Source: Candidatus Binatia bacterium
Lineage (GTDB): Bacteria > Desulfobacterota > Binatia > UBA12015
Reading direction: 5' to 3'
Length of the DNA: 64,000 nucleotides
Assembly: GCA_029243485.1 (NCBI GenBank)
Contig: JAQWRY010000086.1
Location: 372,001-436,000 of the forward strand
The notes below the pieces were generated by a model, which worked only from the letters and a program-made list of their open reading frames with translations, had not been told where the DNA came from and searched no databases. The position numbers and the translations under genes are program-made. Position 1 is the stretch's first letter. Each line of letters begins with the position of its first letter. Positions 7,569 to 18,136 of this stretch are shown here, one piece after another.

Positions 7569-8144
7569 ATGAGAACAGCGGTCAGGATGATGGTGGTGGT
7601 GGCGGCGGTGGTCGCGATGCCAGCTATGGCAGCGGCCGAGGAGATTGCCTCGAGTATCGGGACGTCTTGGGACTGCAAGGGGCAGACCGAAGAGCGTCCG
7701 TACATCTGCGACGTCGGACAGCCGCAGCCGCTCTCGATGACGAGTTTCGTGCAGATCTTGCAGGACGACGCGGCGATTCGCGCGACCGTCGCGCGCATCG
7801 GGATGCCGGACGCGGTCGAGCTCCAGCGCGTCCTCGTAAACGATCCCTGGCTGAACTACGAGGTCCGAACGTACTACCGCGACTACGACCGGATGTACGT
7901 CTTCGCCCGCGCCTTCGTGCTCGGGAACCCGCAAGTGTCTCTCCTGCGGCACGAGGGTCCGATCCCGCCGCATTGGCTCGCGAGTCATGCGCCGATCGAC
8001 GTCGACGCAGCGGCGCGGCGCGCCGAACACGCCGCGGCTCGGGCCGAAGCCGTAGCGGAGCGCGCCGAGCGCCTAGCCGACCGGGCCGAGTCGATCGCCG
8101 ACGCGATGGCCGCCGACTTCCCCCGTCGCTTGCAGAAGAACTGA
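7569..8144 (+). CDS. Exported protein of unknown function with C-terminal helical repeat
   Basis: I do not recognise this family. From the ATG at 7569 (ribosome site GGGAGG nine bases upstream) the protein has a clear signal peptide, a hydrophobic stretch ending near AMAAAEE. A compact middle region follows with two cysteines (WDCKG and YICDV) that could form a disulfide. The last 45 residues are an alanine- and glutamate-rich amphipathic helix with RAExxAxRAE-type repeats, likely a coiled coil. An earlier in-frame TTG at 7542 would spoil the signal peptide. It is probably periplasmic. It lies in the same direction as parB but has its own leader. Confidence 0.7.
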   Translation: MRTAVRMMVVVAAVVAMPAMAAAEEIASSIGTSWDCKGQTEERPYICDVGQPQPLSMTSFVQILQDDAAIRATVARIGMPDAVELQRVLVNDPWLNYEVRTYYRDYDRMYVFARAFVLGNPQVSLLRHEGPIPPHWLASHAPIDVDAAARRAEHAAARAEAVAERAERLADRAESIADAMAADFPRRLQKN

Positions 8145-8174
8145 CCGGCTCCGACTAGGGCCGCCCTTTTTGCG

Positions 8175-9122
8175 ATGCGCGCACTTGTCTGGGATGGCCG
8201 GGAGCTGGGCTTCGTAGACGATGTTCCACCGCCGACGCCCACGGATGGCACGGCCGTCGTGCGGGTTCGGCTCGCCGGCATATGCTCGACAGATCTCCAG
8301 ATCCTGAAGGGATACATGGGGTTTCGCGGGATTCTCGGTCACGAGTTCATCGGCGAAGTCGTGGAAGGGCCGCCTGATCTCCAAGGCCGCCGCGTCGTAG
8401 GCGAGATCAACTTCGCCTGCGGTCGCTGTGAGACCTGTCAGGCGGGCAGGCCACGGCACTGTCCCGTGCGCACCGTGCTCGGCATTCAGGGGGCTGACGG
8501 TGCCTTTGCAGAGCTGGTTCGCCTGCCGGTTGAGAACCTCCACGTGGTGCCGGACGACGTGGATGACCGCACCGGGGTCTTCGTCGAGCCCCTCGCCGCC
8601 GCCTTCGAGTCGGACGCACAGACCCGCGACCTCGCGGGCGGCAAGTCCGCGGTCGTCGGCGCCGGCAAGCTCGGGCTCCTCGTCGCACAGGTCCTGGCGG
8701 CCCGAGGGGACGACGTTACCGTCGTGTGCCGAAGCGAGGGCGCTCGGCGCCGGGTCGGGGCTCTCGGTCTGCACGCTGCCGACGAGCGCTCCGCGTCTGC
8801 GGGACGCGACCTCGTGGTCGAAGCCACGGGCGCGGTAGAGGGACTCGCGATCGCCATGGGTCTAGTGCGTCCCCTGGGTACGATCGTCGTGAAGTCGACC
8901 GTCGCGGCGCACCACTCACTGGACCTGGCGCCGATCGTGATCCACGAGATCTCGCTCGTGGGATCCCGTTGCGGGCCGTTCGCGCCCGCTCTCGAGGCCC
9001 TGCGGACGGCGGCCGTGTCGGTCGCGCCGCTGCTCGACGAGGTCTACCCGCTCGAGCGGGGGGTCGAGGCCGTCGCTGCTGCGGCCCGACCCGGCTCCCT
9101 CAAGTTCCTACTCGAACCATAG
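8175..9122 (+). CDS. Zinc-dependent medium-chain alcohol dehydrogenase
   Basis: MDR-superfamily NAD(P)-dependent dehydrogenase of the threonine/sorbitol dehydrogenase branch. Visible features are the catalytic zinc cysteine in GICSTD, the HEF motif, four structural-zinc cysteines in CGRCETCQAGRPRHC, the VEPLAAA motif and a Rossmann glycine pattern (VVGAGKLGLLVAQVL). At 315 residues it is about 30 shorter than typical members, mostly in the nucleotide-binding half and C-terminus. The substrate cannot be told. It begins 30 bases after the exported hypothetical and ends 6 bases from a convergent gene. Confidence 0.85.
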   Translation: MRALVWDGRELGFVDDVPPPTPTDGTAVVRVRLAGICSTDLQILKGYMGFRGILGHEFIGEVVEGPPDLQGRRVVGEINFACGRCETCQAGRPRHCPVRTVLGIQGADGAFAELVRLPVENLHVVPDDVDDRTGVFVEPLAAAFESDAQTRDLAGGKSAVVGAGKLGLLVAQVLAARGDDVTVVCRSEGARRRVGALGLHAADERSASAGRDLVVEATGAVEGLAIAMGLVRPLGTIVVKSTVAAHHSLDLAPIVIHEISLVGSRCGPFAPALEALRTAAVSVAPLLDEVYPLERGVEAVAAAARPGSLKFLLEP

Positions 9123-9128
9123 GCCGGT

Positions 9129-9566
9129 TCAGGCCGACTTCCGCATGGTTCGATCTCGCAGCGAGATCGAGTGACGCTTGCCGTTCACGCGGCGGAACGG
9201 GAAGCGGTACATGCCGAGCCCACCAGCGTCGCGCTCGGTCTTCCAGTTCCCGAGGCCTTTACGCAGTGTTTCCGGCTCGAAACGAAGTGCCGCGCAGATG
9301 TTCTCGAACGAGTACGGCCAACTCGTGTCGGTCGAGTTGATCCAGCTCTCGGCTTCTTCGAAGAGTCGGCGATTGCGACGACCCTGCTCGCCCGCATACC
9401 GCTGGTAGGTCGCTACCGCGTCCTCCATTACGGCCAACATGAGACGGACCTCCGGCTGGTCGGTGCGCTCCATCTGAACGCGGTCGCGGTACTGTTCGGG
9501 GGTGATGAGATCCGGCTCGAACAACCGAGCGACCACATCCTCTTGTATTACCTGCGCGCCTTCCAT
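9129..9566 (-). CDS. Conserved hypothetical protein, about 145 residues
   Basis: I use the internal ATG at 9566 (MEGAQVIQED) because a GGAGG ribosome site lies five bases before it. The frame is open upstream to an ATG at 9713, but that extension covers the divergent promoter region. The protein is charged and mostly helical. Its core (FEEAESWINSTDTSWPYSFE, followed by NICAALRFEPETLRKGL) resembles a small family common in deltaproteobacterial genomes, and the last part reads like a helix-turn-helix. The C-terminus is basic (RVNGKRHSISLRDRTMRKSA). A DNA-binding role is possible but unproven. It is divergent from the Hint-like gene. Confidence 0.75.
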   Translation of the reverse strand: MEGAQVIQEDVVARLFEPDLITPEQYRDRVQMERTDQPEVRLMLAVMEDAVATYQRYAGEQGRRNRRLFEEAESWINSTDTSWPYSFENICAALRFEPETLRKGLGNWKTERDAGGLGMYRFPFRRVNGKRHSISLRDRTMRKSA

Positions 9567-9672
9567 AGAGCCTCCTGTGAGTCCAGCCTTCTCACGACGC
9601 AAGTCCTGTGCCGGACCCGCCCTGTAATTCCGGGCCGGGCAAGATGTCGATCGGCCTTTTGGCGTCCGGATT

Positions 9673-9698
9673 TGTGACATATCTTGAGATTGCGACAT
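9673..9698. repeat. Short direct repeats in divergent promoter region
   Basis: TGTGACAT (9673-9680) and TGCGACAT (9691-9698) repeat with an 18-bp period and flank the small dyad ATCTTGAGAT at 9681-9690. On the minus strand this reads ATGTCGCAA and ATGTCACAA. The position between divergent genes (starts at 9566 and 9719) suggests a shared regulatory site. Confidence 0.4.
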
Positions 9699-9718
9699 CA
9701 GAACTAGCCACATTGCGT

Positions 9719-10237
9719 ATGGCTGACAAACCGAAAAAACCGATCCTGCCCACCCTGACGCGGTTGGCCGCCGACTCGCTTGTCGAGACTATCGACGGAC
9801 CTGTGGAGATCGTTAAGCTCGTGGGCAAAGTGATGCCGGTCCTGACGCGTTTCGGGGACGGCAACCTAGGGTTCCGCATGATGACCCAGATCCGCGAGCT
9901 CCATGCGGACGCCGATCTCATCCGCCTGACGAATGCGGATGGCCAGGTCCTCCGCGTGGGCCTCGACCACGTCTTCGTTCGCGCGAACGGCGACGAAGCA
10001 CGCGCCGCGGAGTTGGCGGAAGGCGACGAGCTCGCCTCGGGCTGGAGCTACCCGGCCGGATACGAAGTCCCGGATGCTGAGGAGTACGCTGGGGACGTGC
10101 GCGGCAAGACGTGGAGCAACTCGGTAGTCGTTCGCTCGGTCGACAAGGGTGAGCGCGGACCCCTGTACGGCGCGACGGTGAAGGAAACGAAGAGCTACTA
10201 CCTCACGTTCGGCGCCCAATCGCGCGCCCAGGAGTAG
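9719..10237 (+). CDS. Stand-alone Hint (hedgehog/intein)-like domain protein
   Basis: This 172-residue cytoplasmic-looking protein has two blocks typical of Hint folds. Block A-like is DSLVETIDGPVEIVKLVGK at about residues 19-37. Block B-like is RLTNADGQVLRVGLDHVFVRANGD with a histidine at about residue 84, followed by AAELAEGDEL, the usual strand pair. The residue that should be the nucleophilic Cys/Ser before block A is arginine or alanine (TRLAADS), and there is no C-terminal His-Asn pair. Protein splicing is therefore unlikely. There is no adjoining extein or toxin domain. The start at ATG 9719 is preferred over 9608. The function is unknown; the fold call is inference from motifs. Confidence 0.6.
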   Translation: MADKPKKPILPTLTRLAADSLVETIDGPVEIVKLVGKVMPVLTRFGDGNLGFRMMTQIRELHADADLIRLTNADGQVLRVGLDHVFVRANGDEARAAELAEGDELASGWSYPAGYEVPDAEEYAGDVRGKTWSNSVVVRSVDKGERGPLYGATVKETKSYYLTFGAQSRAQE

Positions 10238-10270
10238 CTCCCGGCGGGTGACGCCCTGCTCTGTCGGGTC

Positions 10271-10864
10271 CTACGTCGCGGTTTCGACCGCGCGACGTGC
10301 GTACCGGGCCAGCATGTCGGCTTCGAGATTGACCGGGTCGCCAGCCCGGCGCTCGCCGAGCGTCGTGACTTCCAGCGTGTGCGGGATCAGGGCGATCGAG
10401 AACCGGTCCGCGCCGGGCGAACAAACGGTGAGGCTGATCCCGTCGATCGCGACGGATCCCTTGTCGGCGACGAAGCGGCCGAAGTCTTCTGGGAAGGAGA
10501 TCGTGAGCCGCTGGCCCTCTCCCTCGGGCTCGAAGGACACGATCTTTCCGACGGTGTCCACGTGGCCGAACACGAAGTGTCCGCTGATCCGATCGCCGAC
10601 TCGCAGGGAGCGCTCGAGATTCAGTCGAGCGCCGGGTGTCAGAGATCCGAGCGTCGTGCGGTCGAGCGTCTCGACGCTCAAATCAGCGACGAAACCGGTC
10701 TCCGTGGTTTCGCGTACGGTCAGACAGACGCCGTTGGTGGCGATGCTCTCGCCGAGGACGAGCTCCTTGGGATCGAGGCCGCCTTCGACGGTGAGGACGG
10801 CATCGCCGCCGCGGCGCTCGAAAGAAGCGACGCGGCCAAGGGCTTCAATGATTCCGGAAAACAC
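10271..10864 (-). CDS. ribE: Riboflavin synthase subunit alpha
   Basis: Trimeric enzyme that dismutates two 6,7-dimethyl-8-ribityllumazines into riboflavin. The 197-residue protein has the family N-terminus MFSGIIEALG and two homologous lumazine-binding barrels. Their matching motifs are ATNGVCLTV in the first and VAIDGISLTV in the second. FVADLSVETL is also typical. No other rib genes lie nearby, so it is detached from a ribD-ribA-ribH operon. A small membrane-protein gene lies 84 bases upstream on the same strand. Confidence 0.95.
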   Translation of the reverse strand: MFSGIIEALGRVASFERRGGDAVLTVEGGLDPKELVLGESIATNGVCLTVRETTETGFVADLSVETLDRTTLGSLTPGARLNLERSLRVGDRISGHFVFGHVDTVGKIVSFEPEGEGQRLTISFPEDFGRFVADKGSVAIDGISLTVCSPGADRFSIALIPHTLEVTTLGERRAGDPVNLEADMLARYARRAVETAT

Positions 10865-10948
10865 GAGATTCAGTCAGCCTTCTGCCCGTTCCCACCACCC
10901 AACCCTCCGTCCGCGGCGCCCGCAGGCTTCGCGGTCGCTCAGGCGCCG

Positions 10949-11221
10949 TCAGGCGCTCGGGGGCGGAGCGGGCTCGGGCGCGGCCGCTCCCTCGATGTTC
11001 CCGGACTTGGGGTACAGACGAGACGCGGCCCACGGGTGCGAAGCCAGGAGCGGCAACCCCACACCTGTCAGGGCGAATCCGATGACGATCCAGAGGAAGA
11101 ACTCGTTCAGGATTCCCAACGCCACCATAACCAGACCCCAGGTCGCGATCGCCACGGAGGCTATGAACTGGATGACGAACGACACGCTTTGCGCACTAGC
11201 ACGGGTCCGGATCACATTCAC
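10949..11221 (-). CDS. Small two-helix membrane protein, unknown function
   Basis: A 90-residue protein with two strong membrane segments, about residues 13-35 (VSFVIQFIASVAIATWGLVM) and 41-60. A cytoplasmic-type proline/alanine-rich tail follows (PEPAPPPSA). I recognise no family. It sits between ribE (downstream, same strand) and clpB (divergent, 121 bases away). Coding potential is supported by the clean membrane topology and third-position GC bias. Confidence 0.6.
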   Translation of the reverse strand: MNVIRTRASAQSVSFVIQFIASVAIATWGLVMVALGILNEFFLWIVIGFALTGVGLPLLASHPWAASRLYPKSGNIEGAAAPEPAPPPSA

Positions 11222-11342
11222 GCGATCGTCCCCGTCGCCACCCGGTCAAAAGTGCGCGCTGGCTTGCCGATCGCTGAATCGTGCCTATGGTTCTCTAGGT
11301 CCGGGACGATAAAAGCCCGGCCGAAAAGGAGAATTTACGCGT

Positions 11343-13973
<2,631 letters not shown>

Positions 13974-14003
13974 GCGTTTGCACAGCTGGCGGATCCCCTT
14001 GGA

Positions 14004-14033
14004 TTGACAGGCGCTAACCCGAGGCACTATCAA
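14004..14033 (+). promoter_or_regulatory. Candidate promoter for the TetR gene
   Basis: TTGACA (14004-14009), 18-bp spacer, then TATCAA (14028-14033). An AGGAG ribosome site at 14045-14049 and ATG at 14054 follow, giving a very short leader. Confidence 0.5.
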
Positions 14034-14053
14034 GAGAATCCGTCAGGAGCAGC

Positions 14054-14632
14054 ATGGACGCGCGCAGCAAGATCCTTGAGACGGCATCGCGACTCTTCGC
14101 CACACACGGCTACGACAGCACATCCTTGTCGCTCGTCGCGAAGGACGCCAGCGTCAGTAAAGCGCTGATCTTCTGGCACTTCGAGAACAAGGAGAGCCTC
14201 TATGAGGCGGTCCTGGAGAGGACCATCGAGCCGTACCGGATCGAACCGGAACGGATCGCCGGGCAGAGCGTTCCGGATCAGGTAGAGCACCTCATCGACC
14301 TGTACTTCGAGTTCGTGACCGAGAACGTTCACTCGGTTCGTTTCTTCCTGAGCCTGTTCCTGCGCGACGACAAGCGGCCGGACGACTTCTTCGCACACGT
14401 TCTCGATCTCTACCGCCACTACCGCGGGCTTCTCGCCGGCGCACTGCGTGCAGGTCAGGAAGCGGGAACGCTCACCCGGGACATGAATGTCGACGCACAC
14501 TCGGCTCTGATCCTGAGCAGTCTGAACGGCATCCTCGTGCAGGCGCTCACCGGCGAGAAGGACGTCGCCTCGCCCGAGCGTCTGGTGCAGGAGCTCAAGT
14601 CCAGTTTGGTTGACAGGCTCCGGGTGCAGTGA
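14054..14632 (+). CDS. TetR/AcrR-family transcriptional regulator
   Basis: A 192-residue repressor-type protein. The N-terminal helix-turn-helix is canonical (RSKILETASRLFATHGYDS, then ASVSKALIFWHFENKESLY). The remaining helices would form the ligand-binding and dimer domain. The C-terminal region (ALILSSLNGILVQALTGE) resembles the TetR_C domain of membrane-efflux or lipid-linked regulators. The next gene starts 15 bases after its stop, so the target may include that hypothetical. No divergent partner gene exists, since clpB runs in the same direction upstream. Confidence 0.9.
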   Translation: MDARSKILETASRLFATHGYDSTSLSLVAKDASVSKALIFWHFENKESLYEAVLERTIEPYRIEPERIAGQSVPDQVEHLIDLYFEFVTENVHSVRFFLSLFLRDDKRPDDFFAHVLDLYRHYRGLLAGALRAGQEAGTLTRDMNVDAHSALILSSLNGILVQALTGEKDVASPERLVQELKSSLVDRLRVQ

Positions 14633-14647
14633 GACCTTGACGCCGCG

Positions 14648-15196
14648 GTGAGTCCGCGTGCGTCAAGATCCAGTGCAGATCCGATGCGCGAGTGGGTGCG
14701 TCGGATGGCCGACCAAGCTCATCAAAAGGCTGAGGACCGCCCTCGTGTGCCACGCCGGTTGAACCGCGAGAAGGCGTTGTTCGCGCAGCGCGCGCAGCAC
14801 GTGAAGAACCTCTTCCAACGCCTGGAGATGCTCTGCCAGTCGGTCAACAAAGAGGCCACCGGCACGCCGATCACCGCGCAGCGGACGCTGAAGTCCAAGA
14901 ACCTCGGCGGCATCGACGTCCCGGACAACGGGCGTCTCGTCTTGAAGTTCCTCGAGCGGCGGATCGAGGTGGTGATCAACCCACTGCAGAGCGTGGGTGG
15001 CCGCCCCGCACCCATCGGTGAGGTCGCCACCGCATCGGTAATTCTCTATGACGCCGACGATCCGAGCGGGGCCGACTGTTACGACATGGTGCTCCGCGAA
15101 GACGGCTGGCACCGGCGCACCGAGAGCGGCAAAGTCGGTGCCCCTGCTCTTGCCGAGAAGGACCTGAAGCGCCTGATCGAGTGGCTCCTTCTCTGA
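14648..15196 (+). CDS. Hypothetical protein, 182 residues
   Basis: No family recognised. The protein is soluble, with a basic helical N-terminal third (HQKAEDRPRVPRRLNREKAL) and then a mixed alpha/beta region (RLVLKFLERRIEVVIN, ASVILYDADD, CYDMVLREDGWHRR) that looks like a small beta-sheet domain. GTG 14648 is used here; ATG 14684 (MREWVRRMADQ) is equally possible. It follows the TetR gene closely on the same strand, so the two are probably cotranscribed. Confidence 0.65.
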   Translation: MSPRASRSSADPMREWVRRMADQAHQKAEDRPRVPRRLNREKALFAQRAQHVKNLFQRLEMLCQSVNKEATGTPITAQRTLKSKNLGGIDVPDNGRLVLKFLERRIEVVINPLQSVGGRPAPIGEVATASVILYDADDPSGADCYDMVLREDGWHRRTESGKVGAPALAEKDLKRLIEWLLL

Positions 15197-15234
15197 TCCG
15201 CGCCGCCGGCGGTCTGAGTTTCGGAACGAGGACT

Positions 15235-15939
15235 CTAGCCCGGGTCTTTGCCGGTCGCCTGCATGTAGAACGAGAGGCCGGTGTAGTAGGCGGGGTAGAA
15301 GAGCGATGCCGCGGCGAGGCCGGTCGCCTTCTCGGGCAACGCCGCTAGCGTCATCAGTCCTAGTACGGCCCATACGACGCCGAGCCCGATCGTCAGCGGC
15401 CGCAGGAACACCGTGCGGGATGGGTACACGAACCGCAGGGGCGCGAACACGAGAACCGCGAGTACGCCGGTGACGACGGCGCCCGTCCCGGGGCCGACGT
15501 CGAAGACGTAGAGGTAGAACGCGATGATGTTCCAGTAGCTCGGGAAGCCGGTGAAAAAGTGATCGGGCGTCTTCGCGTCGGCGTGACAGAACCGATAGGC
15601 GGACGCGAGCAGAGCGGCGCCCCCCGTCAAGTATCCGAACGGTCCCGCGAGGAGTCCGATCTGTAGCATTAGGAAGACCGGAACCACGACGAAGTTCAGG
15701 TAGTCGACGATGTCGTCGAGCTCGGCGCCGTTGTATTCCGGCACGACCTCCTTCACTCCTACGAACCGCGCGAGTGCTCCGTCGCTCGCGTCGATCGCAA
15801 TCGCTGCGCAGAGCCAGAGGAAGGCCTCCTGGATGTCCCCACGAGCACCCGCGAGAAGTGCGAGGAGCCCGATGATCGAACCCAGCGCCGTGTAGAGATG
15901 AACGGCCCAGCCGGCGAGGCGACGCCCGCTCGTGATCAT
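15235..15939 (-). CDS. pcs: Phosphatidylcholine synthase (CDP-alcohol phosphatidyltransferase)
   Basis: Integral membrane enzyme condensing CDP-diacylglycerol with choline to give phosphatidylcholine. The 234-residue protein has about seven to eight membrane helices and the CDP-alcohol phosphotransferase signature in the form characteristic of Pcs. DASDGALAR is separated by a longer insert (VKEVVPEYN) from GAELDDIVDYLNF, preserving DGxxAR and GxxxDxxxD. The enlarged spacer and the FFTGFPSYWNI segment point to Pcs rather than PgsA or PssA. Its ATG overlaps the stop of the upstream VOC gene by 4 bases. Confidence 0.85.
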   Translation of the reverse strand: MITSGRRLAGWAVHLYTALGSIIGLLALLAGARGDIQEAFLWLCAAIAIDASDGALARFVGVKEVVPEYNGAELDDIVDYLNFVVVPVFLMLQIGLLAGPFGYLTGGAALLASAYRFCHADAKTPDHFFTGFPSYWNIIAFYLYVFDVGPGTGAVVTGVLAVLVFAPLRFVYPSRTVFLRPLTIGLGVVWAVLGLMTLAALPEKATGLAAASLFYPAYYTGLSFYMQATGKDPG

Positions 15940-16349
15940 CTCGCCACCTCAATGGGGGAGATCGTCGGTTCGAACAGGATCTGCACGCTGTTGCCGTCGG
16001 GGTCGGCCACGTAGCAGGAGACGCTGTCGTCGCGGTGCGTCTTGGTACCCTGCAGGATCGTGACCCCCGCCTGTTCGAGCGCCGCCTCGGCCTCGCCGAC
16101 TTCCGGGGCGGACCCGACGAGGATTCCGAGATGGTCTAGGGGGCCCCCGTCGCGTGAGACCGCGTCGGCGCGGTGCAGCGCGAGACTGTCGCACCCGGAA
16201 CTCAGGTAGACGTTCTCCGGATCGGGCTGCCAGACCACCGAGAACCCGAGCATGTCGCAGTAGAACCACAGGGCGCGATCGAGATTGCACACCCGCAGGG
16301 CCAGGTGACGCATTCCGAGGCTCTTCAGTGCGGGCTTCGTCGCGGACAT
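15936..16349 (-). CDS. VOC-family (glyoxalase/bleomycin resistance) protein
   Basis: A 137-residue vicinal-oxygen-chelate fold protein with two beta-alpha-beta-beta-beta modules. It starts RHLALRVCNLDRALWFYCDMLGF and ends SCYVADPDGNSVQILFEP. Candidate metal ligands are the first histidine (H15 region), the middle histidine of DHLGILVGS and the C-terminal glutamate in LFEP, the usual positions for a dioxygenase or lyase. The substrate is unknown. It is translationally coupled to pcs through an ATGA overlap. Confidence 0.85.
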   Translation of the reverse strand: MSATKPALKSLGMRHLALRVCNLDRALWFYCDMLGFSVVWQPDPENVYLSSGCDSLALHRADAVSRDGGPLDHLGILVGSAPEVGEAEAALEQAGVTILQGTKTHRDDSVSCYVADPDGNSVQILFEPTISPIEVAR

Positions 16350-16459
16350 CGGCGATGGTCTCTATAGCACGGATCGGCCGGGGTGGGATTGGGGCGGTCG
16401 AGCAACATTTCCTGCACCAGTAAGCGCGCCCGCGCCGTCCTTCCGCGATTTCGATAGCG

Positions 16460-18136
16460 TTAGTAAGGCCAGACGCGAACGACGCTGCCGTTTTCCGGCG
16501 AGGCGATCACCACCGACCCATCGGATCCGATCGCGATCGGGACCGGCAGCGGTCGGCCGCCTCGTTTCGTCCGGAGGGCGAGGCCCTCCACGACCCGGTG
16601 TTCTGTCCCGTCCCTCGAACGCATGAGGAGCGTGCCTTTGCGCTCCTCGGCGATGTACAGCGGCTTTCCGCGCGCCGTCGTGAGACCCGCCGGCCCCGCG
16701 AGTTCGCTCGCGACGACGGTAGGCGCTTCGTCGGGTCGGATGCGCAGCACTCGGCCGCCGTCTGGCTCCGCCGCGAGGATCCGCTCGCCGCGCGTCGCGA
16801 GCGCGACCGGTGACATCAGCCCGCTGGCCAGGGTGTAGGGCACGGCACCAAGCCCGAGTCGCACGACCCGTCCGGCCCCGGTCTCGGCGATCACGAGGTC
16901 GCCCCCGAGTGTGCGCAAGACACTGGTCGGCCAGTCGAGCCCGGACGCGATGCGCGTCGCCTCACCCCGCCGGAGGTCGACCTGTAGGAGCTCGCCCTCT
17001 TGGGGTGCGGTGATCCAAACGATCCCGGGAAGGCCGCCGGCGAGGCCCACCGGCGGGGGCATGCCGTCGAATCGGGCGAGGACGAGGAGTTCGATCTTCC
17101 CGTCGCGGATGCGCTTGATCGACGCCCGGTCCGCCACGATTAGATCCTGGCCGTCGAAGATGATCCCACCGGGCAGCACGAGGCCGCTCGGGACCAGCAT
17201 ACGGCTCGCACTCGGCCAGGGTTTGAACGCACGCAGAGAACCCGTGGCCTCGTTCGAGAGAACGACGGTTTCACCGCAGACAACGAAGTCGGCTATCCCC
17301 GGCGGAAGGCTCGCCAGCGACAGCCCCTGCTTCCCGGCCTCGGGCAGGGTTCGGATTTTGCCGCTCCCCGACTCGAGAACGATCCGTGCACCATCGGGCG
17401 CGCGTCCGGTCGCGGCTGGGATGTCGATCCCCTCTGCGAGCACGGTGGTCGCCTTGGTGCGTGGATCGATCGCCACGACCTTGCCGTTCTCGCGCAGCGG
17501 GACGAGCAGGGTGCCGTCGTCGTCCTGACTCAGGCGACCCGGGCAACCGAGACTCGTGGCGAGGACCTCGAGGAGGCTGCCGTCGCCTGCGTCGAGTCGC
17601 AGGAGCCGCCCCCCTCGCGCGCACTCCGCCGCGATCAGGTCGCCGCTCTGCGCCACGATGATTCCGCGGAGATCGGAGAGCCCGGGGCCGATACGGTCCC
17701 AGCGGGTTCCGCCCGGCTGCCGCCGCCAAACGCCGCCGGCCTCGGCGGTCGCGACGTAAAGGACACCGTGCTCGTCGAAGGCGAGATCGGTCGGATGCCG
17801 GAAGCCGTGCGGAGTACCGATCCGACCCACGGTCCCGTCCGCGCGAACCGACGAAAGCCGGTCGACGAGCGGCTCTGCGACGTAAATCTGGCTCTCGTGA
17901 CACGCGAGCCCGCCGGCGCCCCGCAACGGAGAAGCCGGAATCACCGTCTCCAGGCGGCGTGTCCCCGTCGCGCGAACCGACCGGGACGTATCGGTCGCGA
18001 TGCCGACACCGAGCCTGGAACGCGCCTGCGAAAGCTCCTCGTCGAGGGTCTTCCGATCGGAACTCGCTCCCGCGCAGGCCCAGACTGTGGCAACTGCTGC
18101 GGCGAGGGCCCAGCACCGGGCCGAGCTTCGGCTCAC
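16460..18136 (-). CDS. Exported NHL/SMP-30-type beta-propeller protein
   Basis: A 558-residue protein with an N-terminal signal sequence ending near TVWACAG; the cysteine may be a lipobox, though the residue at -2 is tryptophan, which is unusual. The rest is built of repeats of about 45 residues with GVLYVATAEAGGVWR-like, GDLVIAETGAGRVVRL-like and GSVVIASPENGSVVRV-like blades, typical of six-bladed NHL or gluconolactonase-like propellers. Repeat count suggests one large or two small propellers. No catalytic residues can be assigned. Its start overlaps the stop of an acyl carrier protein gene by 4 bases, an odd pairing of exported and cytosolic products. Confidence 0.8.
   Translation of the reverse strand: MSRSSARCWALAAAVATVWACAGASSDRKTLDEELSQARSRLGVGIATDTSRSVRATGTRRLETVIPASPLRGAGGLACHESQIYVAEPLVDRLSSVRADGTVGRIGTPHGFRHPTDLAFDEHGVLYVATAEAGGVWRRQPGGTRWDRIGPGLSDLRGIIVAQSGDLIAAECARGGRLLRLDAGDGSLLEVLATSLGCPGRLSQDDDGTLLVPLRENGKVVAIDPRTKATTVLAEGIDIPAATGRAPDGARIVLESGSGKIRTLPEAGKQGLSLASLPPGIADFVVCGETVVLSNEATGSLRAFKPWPSASRMLVPSGLVLPGGIIFDGQDLIVADRASIKRIRDGKIELLVLARFDGMPPPVGLAGGLPGIVWITAPQEGELLQVDLRRGEATRIASGLDWPTSVLRTLGGDLVIAETGAGRVVRLGLGAVPYTLASGLMSPVALATRGERILAAEPDGGRVLRIRPDEAPTVVASELAGPAGLTTARGKPLYIAEERKGTLLMRSRDGTEHRVVEGLALRTKRGGRPLPVPIAIGSDGSVVIASPENGSVVRVWPY

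Noticed and set aside
8536-8553. CACGTG-centred sequence as a possible parS site
   Set aside because: Only the central hexamer matches; flanks differ from the parS consensus, and it lies inside the dehydrogenase gene.
9719-10237. Active intein or polymorphic toxin
   Set aside because: No nucleophilic Cys/Ser, no terminal His-Asn, no extein or toxin domain attached.
11222-11342. CIRCE or sigma-32 promoter before clpB
   Set aside because: No TTAGCACTC-N9-GAGTGCTAA element, and the best heat-shock-like match is poor at both boxes.
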